Assembly (NCBI RefSeq): GCF_010501095.1
Contig: NZ_QVMP01000004.1
Location: 62,001 to 126,000, forward strand
From: Dysgonomonas sp. 520
Lineage (GTDB): Bacteria; Bacteroidota; Bacteroidia; Bacteroidales; Dysgonomonadaceae
Length of the DNA: 64,000 nt
Direction: 5' to 3'
This document shows positions 17,325-25,532 of the stretch, one piece after another. Position numbers and translations under genes: made by a program. Each line of letters opens with the position of its first letter. Position 1 is the stretch's first letter. The notes under the pieces are model-generated. The model ran no database searches, was not told the DNA's origin, and was given only the letters and a program-made list of their open reading frames with translations.

Positions 17325-19595
17325 ATGAGAACACGATTATTATTATTTTCACTTCTTCTCCTTTCTCTTTGTGCGAAAGGCGCGGATATTCCTGTAACGA
17401 CAACCGATTTCGCAAGCAAATATAATGCTGCGAACAATAATGATGTACTCCTCTTGGCAACGGGGACATACAACACTGCTGTCAAAATTCCGAGTGGAAA
17501 GGCTATTACCCTCAAGGCAGCCGATGGTGCTAGTCCTATCCTCAATTTTGAAATGGGTGCTGATGCGGGAATATCAGGTGGTAGCATTATATTTGACGGA
17601 ATAACTATTAACAGAGGAGGAAACAATAACTATTTCATTTCATTTAATGGAGCATTAAGTGTAGACAAAATAGAATTTCGTAATTGTAATATAACCGGGA
17701 TAAACAGATGTTTAGTTAATGCCGGAGGTACAGGAACAGTTAACGAAATGACTATTGATAATACTATTGTTGGTAATAATGGTACGGGATATTGTTTCAT
17801 CTATTTTAACAGTGCTCATGTGTTGAAGAATTTGACAGTATCAAACTCTACAATATATAATTACGGAGGAGAACATCTGTTTTGGGGAAGAGCAAAAGAC
17901 AATACAAATGCTTTCACTTTCCTATTTGAACATAATACAGTATATAATTTCTCAAAAAACAGTACTTATGCTTTTTGTAAAGTAGAAGAATATGCTGCAT
18001 CATCAACGTATACTCTTCAAAACAACATAATAAATGGTTCGGGAACAGCAGGTCAATCTCCGTATGCTGTTAGTGTGGGTTCAGGAAGCATTACCAGTCA
18101 AAAAAATTTAGTCGTTGAAACAAGTAATTTTAATACTGCACCATCGGCAGGTTGGACTACAAAGGATGATTACACTTTATCCGATTTTAGCCTAACATCG
18201 GTGGGTTTTCCAGATCCGAGTAATGGTGTTTTCACTATACCATCTACATCACCTTTGACAACAGCAAGTACAACAGGCGGTATTATTGGCGACCCTCGAT
18301 GGCTTAATGTTGTATCTGCACCAGCTCAACTATCAACAATTATTTCACCTACATCATCGGGAAGTGTTTCCCCAGCATCAGGAACTTTCAATCAGGGAGA
18401 ATCTGTAACATTAACAGCGGCCAATAATTTTGGCTACCGCTTCAAAGAATGGCAAATTGGAGGAGTACAGCAATCTACTGAAAATCCATTTACTTTCGCT
18501 ATAAATGCTGACACAGAAGTAACAGCAGTATTTGAAGCTATTGATACTTATACATTGACCGTAGATAAGACAGGAGATGGTGCAACTTGGGGAAAAATTA
18601 CGCTAAACCCAGAACCTGTAGATGGAAAATACGAGACAGGAACAAACGTAACAATGACCGTTGTGCCCAATTCCATCGCAACATTCAATCAATGGGATGA
18701 TGCTTCTACTTCGCTTACCCGCCAGATAACTATGGACGGAAACAAAACAGCATCAGCCGATTTCGACTGGGTGCCTTTCATTGTAGGTTGGGATTTTGAT
18801 GCTCCTGAGCCAAGAACAAACCGCGAAGGAGACTTTTATCATAGGGCCGAAAACAAAGGTGCGATGAAATTTTTTAAAGGAGATGGAAGCTCTACAAGCT
18901 GGGGTAGCAATACCAGAACATTCGATGGGGTTACTTATACAGCTGCAAGGAGATATACCGAGGCTGCAAATATGACTACAAGTCCACGTTATTTTCAGGC
19001 AGAATTTTCTGCAAAGGCATACCAAGACGGAGCTGAAACAATGGAATATAAAAACATTCAAATAAAATCTTATATTGCTGCAGACAATGACTGCGTTCAT
19101 AAAAAGCAAAAAATTGAATATGCAACAAATGCTACCGGTCCATATACAAGTCTGGCTACGATAGAAATTCCTGCCAAAAATCAGTGGGTAGAATTTAATG
19201 CAACTCTTCCATCGTCATTGTCCGAAACAGATAAAGAGAATCTTTATATCCGTTGGACTCCCGATTTGGAGAGTGAATTGTTTGGTACTCCCAAAGAGAA
19301 CGATACTGAAGGATTTTATCTTGCAAACGTTTTCATCACGGCAACGGTAGAAAAAATGACTACATCAATCACAGCCGATAGTTATGATCAGGCTTATCCT
19401 GTGGCTGTTGTTTCAGGCGATATCTTGACTATCAAGAATGTTAAGCCAGGTGATGCTATATCTTTATATTCTGTTGATGGCTGCCTGATTTATCAAGGTG
19501 AAGCAGCTGCGGTAGAATTTACTGTTCCTGTTTCTTCGAAGAAAGGAGTACATATTCTTAAAGTTGGAGGATATTCGTTCAAGATTATGTTATAA
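17325..19595 (+). CDS. Large secreted beta-helix protein (DUF4957/DUF5123-like) with bacterial-repeat modules and T9SS sorting domain
   Basis: ATG 17325 is preferred over the upstream frame because it directly gives a signal peptide (RTRLLLFSLLLLSLCAKG). Residues about 23-325 form a beta-helix that ends at IIGDPRWL, the motif shared with two other proteins of this locus. Next come two modules of about 70 residues each of the cysteine-free 'bacterial repeat' kind (SGSVSPASGTFNQGESVTL and WGKITLNPEPVDGKYETG). A jelly-roll-like region of roughly 210 residues follows, beginning PFIVGWDFDAP. The last 75 residues resemble a T9SS sorting domain. No catalytic signature is recognised. A secreted pectin-binding or lyase-related role is inferred from context. 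It is the last gene of the pectin locus and is followed by a strong terminator. Confidence 0.75.
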   Translation: MRTRLLLFSLLLLSLCAKGADIPVTTTDFASKYNAANNNDVLLLATGTYNTAVKIPSGKAITLKAADGASPILNFEMGADAGISGGSIIFDGITINRGGNNNYFISFNGALSVDKIEFRNCNITGINRCLVNAGGTGTVNEMTIDNTIVGNNGTGYCFIYFNSAHVLKNLTVSNSTIYNYGGEHLFWGRAKDNTNAFTFLFEHNTVYNFSKNSTYAFCKVEEYAASSTYTLQNNIINGSGTAGQSPYAVSVGSGSITSQKNLVVETSNFNTAPSAGWTTKDDYTLSDFSLTSVGFPDPSNGVFTIPSTSPLTTASTTGGIIGDPRWLNVVSAPAQLSTIISPTSSGSVSPASGTFNQGESVTLTAANNFGYRFKEWQIGGVQQSTENPFTFAINADTEVTAVFEAIDTYTLTVDKTGDGATWGKITLNPEPVDGKYETGTNVTMTVVPNSIATFNQWDDASTSLTRQITMDGNKTASADFDWVPFIVGWDFDAPEPRTNREGDFYHRAENKGAMKFFKGDGSSTSWGSNTRTFDGVTYTAARRYTEAANMTTSPRYFQAEFSAKAYQDGAETMEYKNIQIKSYIAADNDCVHKKQKIEYATNATGPYTSLATIEIPAKNQWVEFNATLPSSLSETDKENLYIRWTPDLESELFGTPKENDTEGFYLANVFITATVEKMTTSITADSYDQAYPVAVVSGDILTIKNVKPGDAISLYSVDGCLIYQGEAAAVEFTVPVSSKKGVHILKVGGYSFKIML

Positions 19596-19618
19596 ATCGA
19601 AATAATTTATCATTAGTT

Positions 19619-19668
19619 GGAGTCACTATCTTTATTAGTCCGAAAAAAGATAGTGACTCCATTTTTTT
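19619..19668 (+). terminator. Strong intrinsic terminator closing the pectin locus
   Basis: GGAGTCACTATCTTT (19619-19633) and AAAGATAGTGACTCC (19646-19660) form a perfect 15-bp stem around a 12-base loop, followed by A and seven T residues on the plus strand. Confidence 0.9.
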
Positions 19669-19714
19669 GTTTAATTCATCCACTTTTTAGTGAATAGTAG
19701 TGGTGGATGATTTT

Positions 19715-20158
19715 CTACTTATCCACTACTGTTACCATTGAGTCGGTAGTAAATGTCTGAATAGGAGTTCCTTTAGTATAAGTTGCACCTGTGCATAATC
19801 CGTGAAAATCGTTTCCTCCCGAAACACTCCCTCCCGTGTATATAGTGTAGCCTGCATTTTCAGCAAAGTCAGGACTGCTAAACAATAATGTCATTTGTTT
19901 GTAATTTTGTGGAATCTTGTATGTCAGTACGGGTGCCCCGCTGTTAGATTCTATACAAATAAGCTGGTTGGCTGACCCTGAACCACCATAAACAACAGAT
20001 CGCTGTGTGCTAACTGATGACGTAGGAATGCTGCTCACGCCTCCGATGCCCAAAACAACACCACCCGTAATCTTAAACGTGTTGCTGCCACAATCGAAAC
20101 CACCTCTCTCCGATTTGGAGAATTGAAGAAAAACACTACATTTGTACCGTGCAAAATT
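19715..20158 (-). pseudogene. C-terminal remnant of a Cthe_2159-like carbohydrate-binding protein
   Basis: The minus-strand frame is open from an in-frame TAG at 20159-20161 to the stop at 19715 and has no start codon in the homologous part; an internal ATG lies at 20053. From about 20105 downward it reads [22 protein letters not shown], then [37 protein letters not shown] and [14 protein letters not shown]. This is the pattern I recall for the C-terminal end of the Cthe_2159 (PF14262-type) beta-helix carbohydrate-binding family, normally several hundred residues long. Only the last 130 or so residues remain, and the sequence upstream of about 20110 does not continue the family. A deletion or rearrangement removed the front. 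Confidence 0.65.
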
Positions 20159-20313
20159 CTAAATAATTGGTTTTCAATACATTCTATACATTTGTTTTTT
20201 GAGCTTTGTACCGTTAAAAATGCTATTTGTCTGATAATATGACAACTACACATCCTGTATCGGAAAGTAACTGATACAAAACAAATACATAGTATTTATA
20301 AATAAACCATATT

Positions 20314-20340
20314 AACTCGCTAATTTATAGCGAGTTTTTT
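20314..20340 (+). terminator. Orphan terminator-like hairpin
   Basis: AACTCGCTA (20314-20322) pairs perfectly with TAGCGAGTT (20328-20336) around a five-base loop, and the 3' side runs into TTTTTT. It is oriented for plus-strand transcription, yet no plus-strand gene lies between it and the terminator at 19619-19668. It may end a small RNA or read-through transcript, or be a relic of the gene lost here. Confidence 0.55.
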
Positions 20341-20381
20341 GTTTTTATATTTATTGGTTGTTTTGCGTTATTATATGTTTG

Positions 20382-20414
20382 TTTGCAAAATATTTGTACC
20401 TTTTTGTACCTTTG
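20382..20414 (+). promoter_or_regulatory. Candidate promoter for serC-serA
   Basis: TTTG at 20382-20385 and TACCTTTG at 20407-20414 match the Bacteroidetes -33 and TAnnTTTG -7 elements with 21 bases between. This would give a leader of over 260 bases. A closer -7-like TACTTTTG at 20633-20640 lacks a well-spaced -33 element but would give a more usual leader of about 40 bases. Confidence 0.4.
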
Positions 20415-20687
20415 CTTTGGTAGGTATGTCTATGAAAAAAACGGCAAAACGGCTGAATCTTTGATCTTGTTAAGTACATTATCATCCAAATTGTAACTTT
20501 CAATTCGCAAAAATATAGACAATATGTTTGCCGTGCTAGCCGAAATGCTTACCTTTTTAAAGGTATTTATTCGGAATATGAATAAAATGTAATTTGTTTA
20601 CATTTTGGAGTCATGTTTTCAGATAAAATTATTACTTTTGAAGTCGCCGTTAAAAAAACAATAAATTCAAATAAACCTATTAAAATT

Positions 20688-21761
20688 ATGAAGAAGCGTA
20701 ACTTCAGTGCAGGACCATCAATCCTACCTCAACAAACAATCGAAGAAACAGCAAAAGCTATTCTTGACTTTAATGGCTCTACTCTGTCTCTTATGGAAGT
20801 GAGCCATCGTGGAAAAGACTTCATTGCGGTTATGGACGAAACCGAGGCTTTGTTTAAAGAACTATTAAATATACCCGAAGGATATTCGGTTATTTTCTTA
20901 GGGGGCGGTGCCAGTTTGCAATTTTGCATGGTTCCATTCAACCTGTTAGAGAAAAAAGCTGCTTATTTGAACACCGGCACATGGGCTAGCAAAGCAATGA
21001 AAGAAGCTAAACTCTTCGGGGAAGTGGTGGAAGTTGCTACTTCAAAACCAGATAATTTTACATATATCCCTAAAGACTACGTTATACCTGCAGATGCAGA
21101 CTATTTTCACATCACAACAAATAATACAATCTTCGGAACAGAGATATTGACAGACCTTGACTCTCCTGTGCCTTTGGTAGCAGATATGTCGTCCGACATT
21201 TTCTCTCGTGTAATAGATGTGTCAAAATATGGTATCATTTATGGTGGTGCGCAGAAAAATCTTGCGCCAGCGGGAGTCACATTCGTTATTATCAGAAATG
21301 ACCTGTTAGGTAAAGTTTCTCGTCCGATTCCAACGATGTTGGATTATAAGACCCATATCGACAATGGCTCTATGTTCAACACTCCTCCTGTGGTTCCTGT
21401 TTATGCAGCTATGCAGACATTAAGATGGATGAAAGCTAATGGCGGAGTTCCTGCTATGGAAAAATTGAATATCAAGAAAGCAGAAATACTTTACGCTGAA
21501 ATTGACCGCAACCCTGTATTTAAAGGAACTTGCGCAGTTGAAGACCGTTCTCGTATGAATGTTTGCTTCGTTATGAGCGACGAATACAAAGACAAGGAAG
21601 CTGATTTCTTGGCATTTGCTAAAGAAAGAAATCTGGACGGGCTTAAAGGACACCGTTCGGTAGGAGGTTTCCGTGCTTCAATCTACAACGCAATGCCAAT
21701 TGAAGGTGTTCAGGATTTGATTGATGCAATGCAGGCATTTGAAAAAGAAGTAACAAAATAA
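20688..21761 (+). CDS. serC: Phosphoserine aminotransferase
   Basis: This PLP enzyme converts 3-phosphohydroxypyruvate and glutamate to phosphoserine in cytoplasmic serine synthesis. The 357-residue protein opens with the family-typical [15 protein letters not shown] 20688 is chosen over the upstream in-frame codon at 20613, which would add a 25-residue extension unlike the family. The PLP-binding lysine is near residue 190 in [12 protein letters not shown], and [11 protein letters not shown] and GGGASLQF are conserved. serA follows after 10 bases. It is an ordinary housekeeping gene between two polysaccharide loci. Confidence 0.97.
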   Translation: MKKRNFSAGPSILPQQTIEETAKAILDFNGSTLSLMEVSHRGKDFIAVMDETEALFKELLNIPEGYSVIFLGGGASLQFCMVPFNLLEKKAAYLNTGTWASKAMKEAKLFGEVVEVATSKPDNFTYIPKDYVIPADADYFHITTNNTIFGTEILTDLDSPVPLVADMSSDIFSRVIDVSKYGIIYGGAQKNLAPAGVTFVIIRNDLLGKVSRPIPTMLDYKTHIDNGSMFNTPPVVPVYAAMQTLRWMKANGGVPAMEKLNIKKAEILYAEIDRNPVFKGTCAVEDRSRMNVCFVMSDEYKDKEADFLAFAKERNLDGLKGHRSVGGFRASIYNAMPIEGVQDLIDAMQAFEKEVTK

Positions 21762-21771
21762 TCAAAATACA

Positions 21772-22692
21772 ATGAAAGTACTTATAGCAACAGATAAGCC
21801 ATTTGCAGCCGAAGCAGTAAACGGAATCCGTAAGGAAGTTGAAAGCGCAGGTTATGAATTGGTTTTACTAGAGAAATATACAGAAAAAAAACAATTGCTA
21901 GATGCTGTGGCAGATGTTGACGCAGCAATAATCCGTAGCGATATTTTCGATAAAGAGGTTTTGAACGCAGGCAAAAACCTGAAAATCGTTGTTCGTGCCG
22001 GCGCCGGATATGACAATATCGACCTTGAAGCTGCAACAGCAAACAAAATCTGCGTAATGAATACACCGGGTCAAAATGCAAATGCCGTAGCCGAACTAGC
22101 TTTTGGCATGGCTATTTACGCAATCCGTAATTTCTTTAACGGAACGTCGGGCATAGAGCTTGGCGGCAAAAAACTTGGTATTCATGCTTATGGCAACGTG
22201 GGACGCAATGTAGCACGTATAGCAAAAGGATTCAACATGGAAGTGTATGCTTTCGATCCATACCTATCGGCAGAAGCTATCGAAAAAGAAGGTGTGAAGG
22301 CTGTGAGCAGTGTTGAAGAATTATATTCAACATGTCAGTTTGTATCGCTTCACATTCCTGCAACTGCAGAAACTAAAAACTCGATCAACTACGACTTGTT
22401 GAGCAAGATGCCTAAAAAAGCTGTGCTTATCAACACGGCTCGTAAAGAGGTAATTAACGAGGCAGACATGGTGAAATTGATGACAGAACGTACTGACTTT
22501 AAATATGTGACAGACATCATGCCCGGAAACAATGCCGAATTAGCTGAAAAATTTGCAGACAGATACTTCTCTACACCTAAAAAAGCAGGAGCGCAAACAG
22601 CAGAAGCAAATATAAACGCTGGTATTGCCGCCGCAAAACAAATTGTCGATTTCCTTAAAAACGGCAACGAACGTTTCAGAGTGAATAAATAA
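21772..22692 (+). CDS. serA: D-3-phosphoglycerate dehydrogenase, short form
   Basis: This NAD-dependent enzyme makes 3-phosphohydroxypyruvate, the substrate of SerC. The 306 residues contain VVRAGAGYDNID, the nucleotide-binding GIHAYGNVGRNVARIAKGF and the NTARKEVINE segment of the D-2-hydroxyacid dehydrogenase fold. No C-terminal ACT domain is present, so the usual serine feedback site is missing, as in many Bacteroidetes short forms. It forms an operon with serC and ends at the hairpin at 22712-22745. Confidence 0.94.
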   Translation: MKVLIATDKPFAAEAVNGIRKEVESAGYELVLLEKYTEKKQLLDAVADVDAAIIRSDIFDKEVLNAGKNLKIVVRAGAGYDNIDLEAATANKICVMNTPGQNANAVAELAFGMAIYAIRNFFNGTSGIELGGKKLGIHAYGNVGRNVARIAKGFNMEVYAFDPYLSAEAIEKEGVKAVSSVEELYSTCQFVSLHIPATAETKNSINYDLLSKMPKKAVLINTARKEVINEADMVKLMTERTDFKYVTDIMPGNNAELAEKFADRYFSTPKKAGAQTAEANINAGIAAAKQIVDFLKNGNERFRVNK

Positions 22693-22711
22693 TTTATTAT
22701 GATAGAAAAAG

Positions 22712-22745
22712 AAAGAGCGGTTTTCAGATTGAAAACTGCTCTTTT
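22712..22745. terminator. Terminator after serA, probably bidirectional
   Basis: AAAGAGCGGTTTTC (22712-22725) pairs with GAAAACTGCTCTTT (22731-22744) with one G-T pair and a five-base loop. T-rich sequence follows on both strands (CTTTTTC on plus, CTTTCTTTTTC on minus), so it can also stop the leftward operon that ends at 22899. Confidence 0.8.
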
Positions 22746-22898
22746 TCGTTTTAGAAGAGTTCAATTTAGATATTTACGAATAATCAAATAAAAAATATTT
22801 AGGACCTCCAAATCAAAAACGTTCTTTTAGATAAAGAATAATAATATCTTTCATTTTGACAGTTTCAAATTAGCCTGAACGACTTCCGAATATAAAAA

Positions 22899-23684
22899 CT
22901 AATTTCTGCCTATCGGAAGTATTTTTCGCATCAAATCTGCAAAGATGCATCCCATGCGTTGTTGAATATATTGATTCTGCCCCTTCATCGGATGCCAGCC
23001 AAATACTTCCCCATCTATTTTTTGGGTATCTTGTGCATACAGCAAACTAATTTGTTGATTTGTGACAGGATGTCTTTTTTCTTTTGAAAACCCAATAAAT
23101 TTGTCAAACTCGATTAGAGGAAACCCCCATTTTTCGGCCAACTGCCTGATTGTTTGATTATACACGGTTCTGCCATCGTGCCAATGTGTACAAAAGACGA
23201 TAACAACAGGTTTTCCGCTTTGTGTGCCAAAGTATTTGGATGTAGAATCGTTTTTCAGTTCGTAACACTCGGTCATATATCTCTTAATTACATAGTCGTA
23301 TGCCGCCGCATAATTAATACGATCGAAAGGCGTTTCATAATCGTTATAATTAGCCTTCAGTTGAGTTGGATCGTACACGTCCCGCTCGTGTACTTGCATA
23401 ATAACGAGGGCATCTATCACTTCCAATTCTTCTTTCGAATATAACGTACCCTTTATCATTCTATTGGCAGTGCTGGCAATTGCTTCACCACCAATGGCAC
23501 GATTGATGGGGTTGGCATTTAATTGTTCGCACCCAAATTCGAACCATCCATTAGAAGAGGTAGCAAAAGATGCACCCGTCAGCAAAATATTAAATCCCTT
23601 TTCAGGCAGAGTTTCCTCCTTTTGTGCAAAAAGGGTGAAGCTTACAATTGTTAAGCATACAAATAAAAGTGAATACTTTTTCAT
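22899..23684 (-). CDS. Secreted SGNH-hydrolase-like protein (DUF5040-like)
   Basis: The 261-residue protein has a signal peptide ending FAQ. It carries SGNH-like blocks in the order expected of an esterase: LLTGASFA with a candidate nucleophile Ser, AIGGEAIAST, MQVHERD, and GWHPMKGQNQYIQ near the end with a candidate His. The pattern resembles the DUF5040 group of Bacteroidetes. The upstream gene encodes a longer relative with the same blocks. Its ATG shares a base with that gene's stop (TAATG), suggesting translational coupling. The likely activity is removal of acetyl or other ester groups from a glycan, but no substrate can be named. Confidence 0.7.
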   Translation of the reverse strand: MKKYSLLFVCLTIVSFTLFAQKEETLPEKGFNILLTGASFATSSNGWFEFGCEQLNANPINRAIGGEAIASTANRMIKGTLYSKEELEVIDALVIMQVHERDVYDPTQLKANYNDYETPFDRINYAAAYDYVIKRYMTECYELKNDSTSKYFGTQSGKPVVIVFCTHWHDGRTVYNQTIRQLAEKWGFPLIEFDKFIGFSKEKRHPVTNQQISLLYAQDTQKIDGEVFGWHPMKGQNQYIQQRMGCIFADLMRKILPIGRN

Positions 23685-25465
23685 TATTTTTTAATTATAG
23701 TTCGGTTATATATTTGTTTCCCGGTTATAACTTGGACAACATAAACCCCGGAAGGTAAGGCAGATACATTGACTGACGATTGGCAATTTGTTGCACCATA
23801 TACCTTTTGCCCTGTCGAGGAGAATATATTTAACTTACAAGATAAGTCATTTGCGTCAATAAAAAGTACATCTTTTACAGGATTCGGATAAATTTTTATT
23901 CTTTCTTGCATAACTTCCTCATTTATAGAATTCGACTTATCTGCCACAGTCAATATTTGAGGCTTAAATTTAGAATACTCTGAAGAATAGAAATTTAGCA
24001 GATCGATACCTTTAGTCGCTTTTATACATAAGGTTATATGTGTAGCACCTACTGCCTTTTTTTGTTTTACCCAGTTTGTTATGTCCCAGTTTATATAACT
24101 GTTCAAGTCTTTAGGGTATATGCGTTCTGATGTAATGGTTTCGAAATCATCGGGACGGGTTGACCAGGTAATATCGGTATAATTATTAGTGTTTCCACAA
24201 AGTTCGATATTATGTACATCTTGAAATTCAAGATCTTTTTTTGTGTAATCTATTTTATAAAAATAGGTTCGGAAAATGATTTTTTCGGAAGATTCATCCA
24301 AATCTGTAATATTGAAAGACAAGAACGATTCTCTCGAATATCTGTCGGTATAAGTTTTTACCTGCAAACTATTGGACGAAAGGTAAGATGTCGTTGTGCT
24401 CCTTTCGTGAATATAGGTATCCATTACAGGGAGCATATTATTATCGGACTGATGTATAATGATTTCGTTACCTGCAATACCTTCAGATGTTTCACTATTG
24501 CTTACATGCGTCGGCTTAATCGTTATGTCTCCCGAAAGTGTGGCTGTCGGGATCTTTACAATTAAAGGATTACTTGTTACATCAACGTTATTTACCGAAA
24601 AAGAAGTCCCGTTAACTTCATAAGTGAAATTCCATGGCGATTTTCCTTTGAAAAAGAAGGAAGCATATACATCTTCTCCTTTTGTCACTACCTTACTTTT
24701 ATTCTCGGCTATCACAGAAACAGGAACTTTGCCAAATATTGTTTCTAGTTCAGACACCGCTATTTCTGCCATTTTCAGCTGTATATACTCAGCCTCTCCT
24801 CTTCGGGGATGCCAGCCGTATTCAATTCCACCAATTGTTTTTGTATCCATTGCATACTGCACACTGGGGTGAGTCCCATTTGATGTTTCGGCATTCGAGA
24901 ATCCTATATTTTTATCCCATTCGATAAGTGGCAGGTTCCATTTTGTGGCCAATTCGCGGACAGAACGATTAAACACAAGGCGTCCGTCGTGCCAATCGGT
25001 GCACAGAACAATTCTTGCGGGTTTTCCTCCTGCTATGTTGTAATATTTAGAAGACGGATTATGCTCCAAATTCTTACAATCGTCCATATATTTTCTGATT
25101 ACATAATCGTAAGCAATAGAATAATTTTTGGTTGGCAATTCGTATTTGGTGTAATCGTCTTTCAATACCGACCCGTCATTTACGTTCTCATTATGCGCAT
25201 GAAAAATTATAAAGGCATCGGTGCGATCCAGTTCATCCAGAGTATATAATCTGCTAGCGGCCATACTGTTTGCCGTACTGCAGATTGAGTCTCCACCTAC
25301 AGCCTTATTAAGAGGGATGGCATTAAAAGATTTGCACATAACTTCGAACCATCCGTTTTGAGGAATGGCAAAAGATGCACCCGTCAGCATAAAACTTTTA
25401 TTTTCGGCATACAATACAAAAACCGATAAAATGCCGGACAAAAGAAGAAGTGTGATTTTTTTCAT
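23684..25465 (-). CDS. SGNH-like protein (DUF5040-like) fused to a CBM96/DNRLRE-like module and T9SS sorting domain
   Basis: Residues about 20-240 match the neighbour at 22899-23684 (LTGASFAIPQNGWFE, AVGGDSICSTANSM, IIFHAHNEN, GWHPRRGEAEYIQ). A roughly 100-residue linker or Ig-like region follows. Next is a DNRLRE/CBM96-like beta-sandwich (about 345-505), recognisable from the variable loop after MDTYIHERSTTT and from the W.....FETITSERIYPKDLNSYINWDITNWVK ending. A T9SS sorting domain with IYPNPVKD and ALPSGVYVV closes the protein. It is presumably a secreted or surface-attached esterase that carries its own binding module. The catalytic assignment is inference from SGNH blocks. Confidence 0.72.
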   Translation of the reverse strand: MKKITLLLLSGILSVFVLYAENKSFMLTGASFAIPQNGWFEVMCKSFNAIPLNKAVGGDSICSTANSMAASRLYTLDELDRTDAFIIFHAHNENVNDGSVLKDDYTKYELPTKNYSIAYDYVIRKYMDDCKNLEHNPSSKYYNIAGGKPARIVLCTDWHDGRLVFNRSVRELATKWNLPLIEWDKNIGFSNAETSNGTHPSVQYAMDTKTIGGIEYGWHPRRGEAEYIQLKMAEIAVSELETIFGKVPVSVIAENKSKVVTKGEDVYASFFFKGKSPWNFTYEVNGTSFSVNNVDVTSNPLIVKIPTATLSGDITIKPTHVSNSETSEGIAGNEIIIHQSDNNMLPVMDTYIHERSTTTSYLSSNSLQVKTYTDRYSRESFLSFNITDLDESSEKIIFRTYFYKIDYTKKDLEFQDVHNIELCGNTNNYTDITWSTRPDDFETITSERIYPKDLNSYINWDITNWVKQKKAVGATHITLCIKATKGIDLLNFYSSEYSKFKPQILTVADKSNSINEEVMQERIKIYPNPVKDVLFIDANDLSCKLNIFSSTGQKVYGATNCQSSVNVSALPSGVYVVQVITGKQIYNRTIIKK

Positions 25466-25482
25466 GTTGTTTTCATTGAAAA

Positions 25483-25506
25483 AAGACGGAGTTTTTTCCG
25501 TCTTTC
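25483..25506 (-). terminator. Minus-strand terminator between the CBM96-like and SGNH-like genes
   Basis: AAAGACGGA (25483-25491) pairs with TCCGTCTTT (25498-25506). On the minus strand it is followed by TTTTTTC. It would reduce transcription of the two SGNH-like genes relative to the gene at 25533-26948. Confidence 0.7.
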
Positions 25507-25532
25507 AATTTGAAATCTGATTGTTGTCAAAT

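Larger units (their letters stand above)
20159..20687. other. Intergenic region upstream of serC
   Basis: No gene is supported in these 529 bases. They contain the terminator-like hairpin at 20314-20340 and two promoter-like elements described separately. The rest is AT-rich, with a short TTTGTACC direct repeat at 20393-20410. Confidence 0.6.

Noticed and set aside
20613..20687. N-terminal extension of SerC
   Set aside because: The family starts at KRNFSAGP; the upstream 25 codons have no family likeness and overlap a promoter-like element.
22815..22828. AAAAACGTTCTTTT as a second LacI-type operator
   Set aside because: It has an AACGTT core but lies downstream of convergent genes, where no promoter is expected, and its outer symmetry is only A/T runs.
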